Positions 52,851-64,000 of a stretch of 64,000 bases of DNA are shown one piece after another. This stretch comes from Tubulanus polymorphus (lineage: Eukaryota > Nemertea > Palaeonemertea > Tubulaniformes > Tubulanidae). Each line of letters opens with the position of its first letter. The first letter of the stretch is position 1. The stretch spans positions 5,833,001-5,897,000 of the forward strand of contig NC_134025.1 of the NCBI RefSeq assembly GCF_964204645.1, written 5' to 3'. A model generated the notes under the pieces. The model did not search any database, was not told the origin of the DNA, and was given only the letters and a program-made list of their open reading frames with translations. The position numbers and the translations under genes were made by a program.

Positions 52851-53123
52851 ATGTCGTTTTCATTAAAATGATTTTCTTTCTTGTCATTTTTGTAACCATG
52901 TCCCTTTTTATGCCTGAAAGAATAACTAATATTCTAAGGAATAAGTCACTTGCCCGGGGGCAAGCATATCTGAAATTTTACTTGCCCCATCAAAAATCTA
53001 CTTGCCCTACACTCAGTCAAACTGCTGTATCGGTTGGGAAAAAGAGACAAAAATGCACCAGCCTGACGACAAGTGATAATGAAACCTACTAGCTCTAATG
53101 AGTGCTTAGATTGGACCCTGCTT

Positions 53124-53340
53124 AGAGAATCGCACACTGATATGACGAAAGATGAAGTTTCAATATCTAATAATTTGTTGATTCATCGTTTTGACTATAA
53201 CCTACTTCATCTTAAGGAATTGTAGTACAAATGAGATATCCCTGAAGATGACTTAGGTTATAGTAGTAACATCAAATCAATAGATTAACTATAGTGAAAC
53301 TTTTCAGACTTCCTTTCGTCATGTTAGTGTGGGATTCTCT
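53124..53340. mobile_element. Fold-back element with arms of about 95 bp
   Basis: The outer arms pair almost perfectly: 53124-53153 against 53311-53340, where agagaatcNcacactNNNat and gacgaaag recur in inverted orientation. The inner arms pair too: actataacctacttcatctt at 53194 against the inverted stretch about 53241-53265. A loop of about 20 bases lies at 53219-53240. It looks like a non-autonomous fold-back or MITE copy; a hairpin RNA is an alternative. Confidence 0.7.
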
Positions 53341-53835
53341 ATCTGATAGGTAACTAATAAACTGATCCATAACCAGGCCCTCAAATTCCATTTTTACATA
53401 CATAAACACCCAATTGTTTTAGCTCCAGTTCTGTGACAATTATCTTTCACATCTTGTAAGTCAAAAGTAGCATTTTTTGTGAAAAGCAAGCACAAACCAG
53501 CCTTAACAAATCTTTTCCAGCAATAGACTAAGTAGCACTTAGTAGATTTGCTACAAACCATGATTTTAGTTGCAGCGATCATAACCTCAAATTAGAAATT
53601 GGTGGTCCTATAAATTAACATAAATTGACAAAAATGGCCATTTTTGTGTAATACTATTTTTATTTGAACATGCATCATCTTATAATGATATAACAAATTG
53701 GTACAATTGAGTTGTTAACTGGGGATGTGCAAGAACACATATTCCATAAAGATGAAAAAAATTTCTAAATTGCTGCTTTGAAATTACATTTGGTCCATTT
53801 AAAACTAAAAACCATCTGGCCTGCTTATTCAGTAC

Positions 53836-53998
53836 AGCGGAACCTTGTTACAACAAACTCGGATACAATGATTCATCAGATGAAGAATTTCATCGCAAGT
53901 AAAAAAATTTGATTAATTTCATACTGGATATAATAATCTATGGGTTATAACGAATATATTTTCTTGTCCCATCAAGTTCGCTGTAACCAGGTTCCGTA
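53836..53998. mobile_element. Putative MITE-like element with ~22-bp terminal inverted repeats
   Basis: cggaaccttgttacaacaaa near the left end is matched in inverted form by ttcgctgtaaccaggttccg at the right end. The interior is AT-rich and non-coding. The ends resemble those of the element at 42303-42571, with the shared theme aacctNgttataacNaa. Confidence 0.6.
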
Positions 53999-54997
53999 GT
54001 TAGAAATAAAGATATAGTAGAAACTGACCATCTGATGTACATTCTCCATACTAAAGGTAAGGTAGGCTACATAAAACTGATCTAAATGTACAACAAAAAA
54101 TTCCTTCAATTTTGGTCAAAATTTAAAAAAACATCAGCAGCTTCTTGTAAATGATATATAAAACATTATATAGAGTGAATAACGTTACATCAATACTATT
54201 AGTAATATCTAAGTGATAAGTGGTAAGCTTCCATGGTACTTCAGTATAGTTACTAATTAGTAGATAGTTGAGGTATTGCGATACTGAAAAAGTCATATTA
54301 CAATCACTTATACATGTACATGTATTACCTTTCATATAAGAGGGTAATTACTACATACTGGGCCCATAGTGTGTTGAGTAACTTAAACCATTTGGTCCAT
54401 TTCACAAGTCATCAAAAAGTTAACATTTTCAAAATAAATTAAGTGGTTGTTTATTTATAAATTCATTTCAAAACAACCAACTCTTTGAAATTAAGCTGGT
54501 GACAATTCGAGCTTAACTCTCAATAAAATATTTCTTTTTAGATCATGTATCTAAAGGCTAAAAATATTTCTATATAAAATTGAGTTTATTCTACTGTTGG
54601 CAGTATGGCTGAGGAATCAGTACTCTAACTGGTAACAGCCATTTTGGACGTATCATTTAGAATTCAGCAGTGTGCAAAGGATTTGATTCATTTTGAACAC
54701 TTGAATTACCAGTACATGAAAACATATTACAAGACTAATCAATAATATAGACAACAAATGAATAATATGCTTTTATCATATTGACTATTTGTTCGTAAGT
54801 TCTTTCAGACGAATGAATCCTAGAACCACTATTCAACGTTACCTAGCACAGGAAAAAATCTAATCGTGATCATTTCTTCTAAAGACGAATTAACAATCTA
54901 ATTTACCGGTTTCAATGATTCAATTGATCGAGTTAACACCAACACTGTTCTCAACATAGCACCTTATTGACACAAATTACTAATGTGAAATTGAAAA

Positions 54998-57900
54998 TTA
55001 ACTGAGCGATGTACGCGACGGCAAAGGTGGCGGTGGAATGGGTTTATAGGCTAGATAATCGGGTAGCGGGGTATATTCCACATCCTTATATCCAAAAGCC
55101 TGCGGCCCGACAACTTTCAATGCTAACTCAGAACGCATTGCCGGCGCAGATGGCATTGCTATGACGACAACGCGTAGACCATAACGGGTTTCTTCTGTAA
55201 TGACTGGCTCTCCTGTATCGGCATCTAATAAGCTAATGAGGTCGGGGGTCGTCGCGACGACATCGCCGCTTAGTTTACTGCCGGCTATGCGCTTCCTCGC
55301 GACCAAATTTTCATTCTGAAAATCGACTAGTAGCTCACTGCCTTGGAAACGACCGAAACCTTCGACGATCAACTTACCAAATGTAAACCCATTTTCAGTT
55401 TTTCGGGTTACGTCTATAATCTGAAAACATAATAACACGCTCTCTTGAAGAAATTAGGCAATACCACAACATGAATCTGTTGAAATAAGCTAGAATGGAT
55501 TTGAATCCCGACTGAGCAAACTCAACTGGCTTAAATAGTTCTATACTCTCTAATAGAGACTAATTCCTGTCTTGATGAAGGTCAATACATACAATATCAA
55601 TTTAAACAACTGTTTTCGTTGTTTTTTGAAAAAGCAATAACAATTGTTTAAATTGATATTGTATGTATTCACCTTGGCTTCTCTAGAAAAGATTTATTTA
55701 CCTTTCCATGTATTAACCTTCGGCCACTACAGCTTTTTATTACCACAGACGCGGGTGATACTTTCAATTCACGAGCACGTAAAATAGCATCGCCGACCCT
55801 CCATGATCTGCTTACACTATACAGAATGGTGTTCTCTTTCACTTCTTTAGCTTTGAAACAAGACAGCGTAACACCAGCCGCACACCTGCAATTATGAATC
55901 ATTTTCTTCAATAATGACGATATTTGAAGAATTCAAATTTTATGCATCAAACTTAAAGGCTGCACTTACCCGCACTTCACCACACATTCTCTGAAGAAAT
56001 CTTCCAAACCTTTTGGCGTTAGCTTTCCATCAATTACAGCAAATCGCCTACCCTGTACAAATGTTTTTATCATTTCACTAAGTACGCAGTTCAATGAAAT
56101 CATAAGCCGATACTTTATCGATATACATACCTTATCATCAGCCATCGCGCCTGGGAATGGATTCAAGCCCTTTATGAATGGCAGTACCATCTGTAGTTCA
56201 GGGAAAGCCCGGCCCATACCATCGCAATCAACAACTGGTAAATTCATATCAGCAGCAAATGCCAATGGTTCGAGGGCATTTAAACCCCCAATCTCACCAC
56301 TCATCAAAGCTACCATTTTTACCGCTTTCACTTTCTTCAATTTGCTTATATCCTCTTCAGTCCGAAGAACCTAATTACAGGTGTTATAATTATAATAACA
56401 TTTATAATAAGTTTTTTTCCAAATATAACGTGCTAACGATATGATTTTGCGATCTATCAAACTCACCCTATTACCATCTTCATCTTTCATGATTTTATCG
56501 CAGTTTGATTGCATAATTTCTTGAACTAAATGCACAGAATCACATATCTCATTGCCAGCAATCAGTTTCTCCAATGCGATCAAAGGGGCTCCCATAAAAC
56601 CAACCATACTAACATAACCATCATAATCCGGGGATACCGACAATCTAACATACAAAAACAAAACATTGATTTCATTTCTAAAGGAGAAGAACTGTTTAAC
56701 AAGGATAACAAAGCTTAAAATTAAATTTGAAATCAATTTCAAGATAGATAAAAATTGTTACATAACAAGTCTTATATAATGCATAAGTATGCTGCCTGTT
56801 GTATTATACCTGCTTGGGTGAATAACTCGTATTCGTTTACCATCTTTCAGCGCTTTAAGTGCATGTAATCTCGCCAGATACGGGCTACCTCCACCTCCAC
56901 AACCCAATATACCAGCACCGATAGCGATACACTCAATGTCACGTTTATTCAGGAGCCATTCTCCAGTAGCGTAATCAATATCGTGTTCATGGTATTCAAT
57001 CTCTGGACTTTCAAGTCGCCCTAAAAATTCAAATATTCCTTGCGTAAATGATAGCAAATGAGATGACATTTCCACAATCGCGTGCTCAGATTTAGCTTCA
57101 CAGTTAAAATCAATTCATTTTCATATGTACCGGTACTCAATCAACAAACTTCGCCCTGGGTCCAGATTATTAATCCTGCTACCTCCAATCGATTGAAAAA
57201 TAATTCAGGTCAGAACAGAAATTTGAAGTTCCTCCCGCTTCATAGCTAGCGCAATTAGTAGAAAACGTTTGTTATCCTACCTGCATTAAAACTTTGCATT
57301 AATGAGTCCGGTATTTCATCTTCTTCTTCATTTTCCTCATTGTTAACATCGCTCTGAACACCATCAACAGCATCAGCTGTAACTATTAAGAGAAGTCACA
57401 ATATATCAAAAAAATATCATTCGTGGGAATTAGTGGTTAAAATGAAAAGTAGGTTTAAATTGTCATAATACCTTCATCAGATATTGAAGATTTAATCGGT
57501 AGAAGATCGCCCACTGCTTTTACTTGTAGCCTAACAGCATCTCCAGGTACATATGCTACTGGTGTTTCAGTGACCTCAACGACCTCTACTGTGTCTGGAT
57601 GAGCCCCTCCCTGGAGGACTAACATTTCAGCTTTCTTCTTAGTTGACTCAACAGCTTCATCGCGAGGTACCTTTGCCATGCACACAATATGATCGACACT
57701 GCCTCCTATTTTACTCAATGCTGCTCCAACAGCATTAGCAACCTTAATAATAAAACCATATTGATAGTAAATATTAGAATGCAGTTGATACACCGGTAAC
57801 CAGAAAAGTGAATGAACCTCAAATTATTTTCTACAATGGTACAACATGTACAATATTGCCCAATCGAATTCAAACTTACAGCAAAATGAGATGGTTTAAT

Positions 57901-59832
57901 AACTTTGGAGGAGCCTTTCAGTTTACGCTTGCTGTCTATTAGAATACTTCCACCACCCACTAAAACAACAGGTTCATCGCAAGCACTAATCTGAAGATAG
58001 ACAAAATATTTAAAACATAAGGTGACAATTTTCAATTTCTCATTGCAGTTTATCATGTATGAGTACATTAAAAAATATACCTTCACTTGATCCAAGACAC
58101 CTTCGATCATTTCACGGATTTCCCTGATTGCACATTCTACAGTATCGTCTGGTATATGCTGCGTACGTTCTATATCACCGAGTTGAACGAGGCCTGCTCG
58201 CACAGCAATATCAGTCGCGGTTAACATTGATCCTCCAAAAGCTATCGAGTCTTGAGTTAATTTATATCCTACAGACTGTGGTCCGACTTTTATTGGAGTC
58301 TGTGGAAATTTGATCAAGTTCAAAATTGTCATAGTTAGTATAATTGATCAAACCGAATAGAATTCATAATCCCCTGACATTGGTTCTAATTGAGATGGTC
58401 TTTCTATTAACTTACTGTTAAGAACATACTATCACGAGTTTTAGGAGATGTCAATTCTCGAACTAGTGATCCACCACCAAGTCCAATACTTAGAACATCT
58501 GGCATACGAAAATTTGTATTCACTCCACCAACCTTTAATGAGAACCATCACTGATAATCTTACAAGGAGCCACTCATTCATTGAAGGTGCATTTGTATGT
58601 GGTTATGGGCTTGAAAAATTGACACAAAGACTACCACGTGAACACAATGTTACAATGAACAAATTGACATATATACAAGTAATTGAAACTTACAGCAACT
58701 TTTGAGGAAGCCTCCCTCGGAAAACCTTTGCGTAATACTCCAACATCAGTCGTAGTTCCACCTATATCAATAACTATGCAGTTCTTAATACCTGCCAAAA
58801 ACGCAGCTCCACGCATACTATTAGTTGGACCAGATGCAAATGTCCGAACTGGAAATTCGAGAGTATCAGCAGCACTGCAATAAATGATGAGAAAATAAAG
58901 ACTGTTACTACATACAGAAATATCACCAGTAACTGGAAGTAATTAATGATGTTATTTAGTTTGAAAGATAGGGCCAATAGATGCCTACCATACCTGATGA
59001 GTGTTCCGTCATTTTGAGTCAGGAAAAATGGACAATCTAGTTTAAGATTATCTAATGCATTTCGGAAACCATCAATTGTCTGCTGACTTAATGGTTTGAG
59101 ACATTCGTTTAAAATCGCCGCGCTTTCACGCTCCAAGAGACCAATTTGCCCGATAGAATGAGACAGTGTGATACTGACTGATGGGAAATGTCGATGAATT
59201 ATTTCAGCCACTTTCTGTTCTTGACATGGATTTATTGGAGAAAAAACCCCTGTAAAAGAACTTTTTGGGATAGACAAAGAACTTTTTGGGATAATTCAGA
59301 GATATGGGTAAAAATTCAAACACAAACAATCCATATTCGACTGCCTACCTGATATCACAACATTTTTGACGCCCGATTTTATAATTTGACTAGAAACACT
59401 TTCAATTTCGTCATGATCCAGATCTGTGATACACTGTCCATCGAACTGGAAACCGCCATCAACCAAATAAACGCCTCCATCTACCATTAATACCAAATCA
59501 TCGGGAATATTAACGAACGGAGGCAATGCACGCGATGATGGCCCACATAATCGTATCACAGCAACTCTCACCAAATTTTTCCGCTGAATAACTGCGTTTA
59601 CAAAATGCGTCGTTCCAATATTAACAGAGAAGATTTTCTTATTCTTGTAGACCGCATCGAGCGATTCGAGAGATAATTCAACAGCTTTAGCCACGCCTTC
59701 AGTTACATCTTCGGTGGTGTTTATTTTCGCCGAACTGACGAGACGATTACCGCACAGCACGGCAGCGTCTGTGTTCGTACCGCCCACATCGACACCGACT
59801 CTAAGAATGTCTTCTATATTGAACGATGTCAT
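54998..59832 (-). CDS. Hydantoinase/oxoprolinase subunit A fused to a DUF917 domain
   Basis: Fourteen exons join in phase into 1,019 residues: 59349-59832, 58994-59249, 58694-58874, 58416-58532, 58081-58299, 57880-57990, 57472-57742, 57281-57382, 56810-57020, 56467-56644, 56131-56370, 55970-56052, 55702-55885, 54998-55420. Residues up to about 550 are HyuA-like with an actin-type ATPase fold: phosphate loops VGVDVGGTNTD and VIDIGGTTTDVG and the later SIGLGGGSLV. An acidic linker follows (NNEENEEEDEI). The C-terminal part is DUF917 (IGAGILGCGGGGSPYLARL, then VDCDGMGRAFPELQM). HyuA proteins open cyclic amides such as hydantoins or 5-oxoproline with ATP, usually together with a HyuB subunit; no HyuB part is present here. 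The substrate is unknown. The fusion resembles proteins known mainly from bacteria and fungi, but it carries ordinary animal-type introns. Confidence 0.88.
55584..55669. repeat. Perfect 26-bp inverted repeat (hairpin) in the last intron of the hydantoinase gene
   Basis: The 26 bases 55584-55609 (beginning aatacatacaatatcaa) are the exact reverse complement of 55644-55669, with a 34-nt spacer. Transcribed on either strand, this would fold into a long perfect hairpin. It lies inside the intron 55421-55701. Confidence 0.9.
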
Positions 59833-60280
59833 GATCTTCGAAGAATTGTCAATCGTCGACGAATTGCTACCTCAGGTCTGAAATCGATTTACCCAAGTGA
59901 ATTTCATGCATTCGTCTACTTAATTTTTGAAATCGATTCAGCTAATCAATGCATTGATTACTAAAATCGATAAATCAAGCAAATCGCTCGTGCGGTGTCA
60001 CTCACTCAGATTTACATAAGTGAATTATTGTTGGTTGGTGCAAAAACGATATCCCAAATCTGTTGATTCGGTGAATCGAATATACAACATTATATTAATT
60101 GACACTGGATTAACAGATTATCGTTTTTACACTACCTACCTGCTACAACTCCGATACGACGACCCTGTATTTTTATTCAGTTACCAATCATCTACAACAA
60201 ATTCCCTAAACTTGCTCCGGATTATTTCTGTCCATGTCAATAAAGGGTAGCTCCGTGAATATCCACATCAGGGTGTGTAG

Positions 60281-60325
60281 TAGACTGGTTGCCGGTCCCA
60301 ACCTTAATGCCGACTGGTTGCCGGT
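60281..60325 (+). repeat. Short direct repeat, gactggttgccggt, two copies about 30 bp apart
   Basis: The two copies begin near 60282 and 60311 and are identical over 14 bases. They lie in the upstream flank of the hydantoinase gene. Confidence 0.7.
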
Positions 60326-61094
60326 AAGTTCTCAACTTCAGGGGCAACTTGGAATTGTCCTATATCAGATCTAGCTCAGGATCACCTTTAAAATTTTCGT
60401 TTTGGCTATCTCGGTTCTCAATTCATATTGAACCACAGTCCCGACATTAACCTATTCCATCAGTGCTTAGAACAATCATGGACTCTTCGTTTTAGAGTCG
60501 GCCATTGGAACATGGAGATCGTGAGCAGTTGGCGCAGTGGCGCTTGCTGATGTAACTGACGATGAAGCAGTCCTTTGAGGGTCCTCCAGTGTGTAACATG
60601 CATACCGTAGTATAAAAAAGATAACTCGTGACAAACCCGAGCAAACGCCATTGTCACGGTCCACAACACTCACACCGGTACTTAGTCAGTAACCTGTCTG
60701 TGGTTTAGTTTCACGATCGGATATTTTCACAAACCAGTTGGTATAAGCCCATCCGATAATAAAAAGCTTACTTCCAACGATTAGGTAACTAACTAACCGG
60801 TACTGTCTTCGCTGTGACATCACCACCACCACGATCAACAACATATTTGATACGACTATTTTATTCAAATGCCCCCTGTATACATATTGGAAAAATCCCT
60901 CGCAGCAAGTCAAAGTTAAGAAATATTTCAAAGTGAAGTATATCTCAATTTCACATAACCCATTTTATTGATTCAAAAAACATTATCCACCTGAAGTTTA
61001 CAATTATTGATTACATGTTTTACTAATATAATTCAATTAAGACTAGGAGCCTACCGACTAACATAGTTCCGTTGTGTGATTTTAAGGAATCAGT

Positions 61095-61275
61095 GGGGCA
61101 AGTTTTGGGGCTGAAGATGTGTTTGAGATAGATACATGTATACCAGTACCCCAAATACATTTGTATCAAGACAATCCATTGAAGCTTTTTCAAAACTATC
61201 CAATATAACTGTCTACGAATGAACGAACAAAAAGTGAATGCAATAGCCCGACAGTACCAAGTGGGCTAAAAAACC
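61095..61275 (+). repeat. Dispersed repeat, copy 2
   Basis: Same orientation and same order of conserved blocks as 42990-43192, including atcaagacaatccattg and gatgcaatagcc-like words (here gaatgcaatagcc). The interior differs, so the copies are old. Confidence 0.65.
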
Positions 61276-61993
61276 ACAATTGTTGTAAGTGATACGAGTA
61301 GCCCATTATGAGCCTCATCACAAGTCTATTAAAGTGTCAATAACAGAAGCTAGATGATAAGAACTTTTTTAGATACAGTGACTATTTGATCTCTTCAGAC
61401 CTTTTATTTATAGGATTATTTAGTACAATATATCGCGAAAAACAAGCAAGTTCAACTAATCAACTAGTATCATACAATATCTTTAGAGAATGTAAATATC
61501 GGTACTAATTCAATGAAATTCAATATTCACTTAATAAGGATCATAATTAATTTCAGCTCAGCTTTTTATGTTTGTCTGTCAGGTCAACCAATGTAACAAA
61601 TTAATCATAAAATAAGAGAAATCTTCTTCAATTATATTGAATCAACTACATGTTGTTTGCTAAACCACATATTGAATGCTTAGCAACAGCAGCTTATTGT
61701 TGATGTAGTCAGTTGACTGCTGATTTTTCCATGAGAACATTATTCAAATACAATACATAAAATATTATATTAGTAACTTACATTACAATTTTTTACATCA
61801 TTTTGATTTCATATGTGTGATACCACCAGTGTACCTTGATAATTCAAATTAGATATAAACCAGTATAACCCACTTACAACCATCAAACTACCTTCATAAA
61901 TAATTAATCATAACTACAGATATAAACCAGTATACCCATATTCACAATAACAACTTATAAAAAATTATATGTTATCGAATTGATCGCAATTCA

Positions 61994-64000
61994 TTATATC
62001 CCGCCTTGAAGAACTTGAGTCATTAATAATTTATCTTGTAACGCATGTTCCAATTCATTTTCATCCAACCTTAGAGAAACCTGCAATAAATAAAATATAC
62101 ACTAACGGTTATACATACATTGTTCAATCAATTTCATAAGTTCAATCATATTCTTACCCTTCAGGGTTTCTTTTGAAGAAATGCCTATCGCAACTCTAAT
62201 AAAATATGTCCATTTAAAAATTTACTGAAGCATGAAATTGGATCTGCAAAGTTCCTGTTTCACAAAAAAGTTTTACTCCTGAATCAATTTATTTTCTAAA
62301 CCAATTTATTTTCCTCATTGATTCTGTTTATCTTGAATCAATTTCTAAGGAGTAAATCAGTTTCGTGAAACTTGGCCCGAGGCTTGAAAATATTCCACAA
62401 ATATGTGAACATTTCATTGACAATCACCTTTGACATTCTCATTTCTTTCGATTTCTTGATTTTGAAAATCCCTCTCGATTCAATCAGCGTTGCTACGTTC
62501 ATGAATTCCGATTGGTCGACTATATTTACTTGTCGTTTCTTACATACTTTATTATAACTCTCGTACAACTGAAAATAGATAACCATTGAATATTGCATCC
62601 CAAGACAAACGCTCAAAGATAAGTAGTTTTAATTGTAGTAGCAGTATGCTTACCTTTCCCATCGACGCTTGCTTCGTTTTGCTTTTTTTCATGATGAGTA
62701 ACAATGTACAAATAGCTAGTTTTTGCTGTAATGGTATTGATCCATTTTGTTGTTGACTGGTCATTGTACGTGTACTGTAAACATCGTTCACAACCTGTGA
62801 CACCTGAGCGATACTTATCTTCCTCTTGGTTGTTGGCGTAGAATCATCTAATGAAGAAGAAAAGTCACAATACTTCATTTAATACTTTCAACAAGTTATC
62901 ATCAAGTAAATCTCAGGTTACGCCATCTAGGATGTAAAGTAAATTTTGAAGGTTGTGAATTAAAGAGGGAGATCACGAGAGCCTTCCTACGATGAATAAA
63001 TGCCAATTAAGATAAGCGTATAATCTTAGAGAATCTATTTACTCTTTTTGTTATTCGGATAGTGGATTAGAAATAACAGGATGAATTCCGAGGAACAACT
63101 ACACAATTTCACCAATGATTTTAACTTCTGCTCCTACACAGGGGTCAGAATGTCAACCTCTTAATCCCTCAAGTCAGCATTACGGTGAAACAGATTTCGA
63201 CAGTTTCCCCTAAGGGTAAACATAGAAAGTTACCTTTTGGTGTCAATATACGTTGAGTTCTTACATCGGCCTCCACCCGTTCAACAGCTCGTCGACAAAT
63301 ATCTAGTGCACGCCTCATGTCCCCGGCAACTGCTTCAACTTTCCTCGCGCAAAACTGCATAGCTGAACCATCAAATACATCATCCGCCTAAAATCACACA
63401 AATATCGCTTCTATCAGATTTACACAGCTAAACAATTCTCTCTTCACGATTAAGACAAATTAGGATTGGAATTGATTATTTCTGGTATCATCCTTGTTTT
63501 AGACTTACATCACTCAAACGATCTTTGAGTATCTTCATGATTTGAGTTTTACTGTACGGCGTGAAATTCAACAATGTCGGTTTGCATTTCGGTTGAGCCT
63601 GCAATCTTGGTAATATTCGATCTGTTAAATCCAGCGCATTAGCAATACCTGAAAATAATATCGAGGACATTTAGCATTGGCAAATCAAAAATGAGAGTAA
63701 ATCTTGTTGCAAGGTTTAAGCTGAGTTACTTTACAATTAGTACACACAATTTCCTTCAAATCTAAATTTCTACTACTACATATGACTAACCTATTAATAT
63801 CAATCTGGATTTGGGTAATGCAGGCCATTCAAACATGCTGTAGAGAATTTCTTGGCTCTTACTGTCTAGCTGATCAACCTCATCCAGTATCAGAATTCTA
63901 AAAATACAGTGGCCAACACAATTCGCTATCAAAAATCTTGACATGTTTATCCCAATTGAGTCAGACTGTACTACTTACACCATTGGACCTCGAGCTGTTA
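61994..64000 (-). CDS. CDC6: CDC6 replication licensing ATPase, C-terminal part, partial at right edge
   Basis: Seven exons are seen, in phase: 63979-64000 (cut by the edge), 63791-63897, 63509-63648, 63234-63387, 62654-62847, 62428-62568, 61994-62080. In order they give the Walker B motif ILDEVDQLDSK, FEWPALPKSRLILI, sensor 1 in GIANALDLTDRILPRLQA, sensor 2 in AGDMRRALDICRRA, and the winged-helix part (IPLQQKLAICTLLLIMK, then VDQSEF and ESRGIFKIKKSKE). CDC6 joins the origin recognition complex in G1 and loads the MCM helicase. The Walker A loop and the N-terminal regulatory tail lie beyond the window. The agreement with CDC6, including the VDQSEF and LDLTDRILPRLQA blocks, separates it from ORC1. 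Confidence 0.95.

Larger units (their letters stand above)
52851..54997. other. Convergent spacer between YY1 and the hydantoinase gene
   Basis: No coding sequence is supported. It holds a large fold-back element (53124-53340) and a MITE-like element (53836-53998). Part of it is the 3' UTR of the hydantoinase gene on the minus strand. Confidence 0.55.
59833..61993. other. Intergenic region between the hydantoinase gene and CDC6
   Basis: It includes the hydantoinase promoter on its left side. It holds a short direct repeat (gactggttgccggt at 60282 and 60311) and copy 2 of a dispersed repeat at 61095-61275. Open frames near 60460-60670 show no family motif. Confidence 0.5.

Noticed and set aside
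60460-60673. Overlapping short minus-strand open frames upstream of the hydantoinase gene
   Set aside because: Two frames are open over the same bases, neither has a known motif, and no exon chain includes them.

Overview
This window is nuclear DNA from an animal, most likely a marine invertebrate; a lophotrochozoan is my guess and no more than that. The base composition is AT-rich. Nearly every gene is split into short exons with GT-AG borders. The proteins are animal orthologues: YY1, gephyrin, CDC6, NDUFAF5, DEGS-type desaturase and ENPP4/5-type phosphodiesterase. I built each gene model by hand from open frames plus splice sites and kept only exon chains whose phases add up.

Layout. 1-16686 (-): the 5' 46 exons of a very large secreted cysteine-rich repeat protein; it runs off the left edge. 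17183-20616 (+): a receptor with a signal peptide, four Ig domains, one FN3 domain and a membrane helix; it is divergent from the giant gene. 21038-26603 (+): an F-box/WD40 protein in 15 exons. 27558-29349, perhaps to 30429 (+): a secreted neuregulin/Vein-like EGF ligand with an Arg-rich pro-region. 33418-37878 (-): gephyrin, 17 exons. 38194-40150 (+): NDUFAF5, 10 exons, divergent from gephyrin. 42024-45155 (-): ENPP4/5-like, 4 exons. 46459-48043 (-): DEGS-like sphingolipid desaturase, 3 exons. 48225-52047 (+): YY1, 7 exons, with only about 180 bp between its start codon and that of the desaturase. 54998-59832 (-): a fusion of hydantoinase/oxoprolinase subunit A with DUF917, 14 exons. 61994-64000 (-): the 3' part of CDC6, entering from the right edge.

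The genes do not form a pathway; this is an ordinary stretch of animal chromosome with three head-to-head gene pairs. The most notable features are the giant phase-1 repeat gene, which contains an internal duplicated exon block; a perfect 112-bp tandem duplication over its signal-peptide exon; a cluster of YY1-type motifs inside YY1 intron 1 and at its start codon, which suggests conserved autoregulation; the hydantoinase-DUF917 fusion; a GC-AG intron in gephyrin; and several fold-back or inverted-repeat elements in the non-coding DNA.
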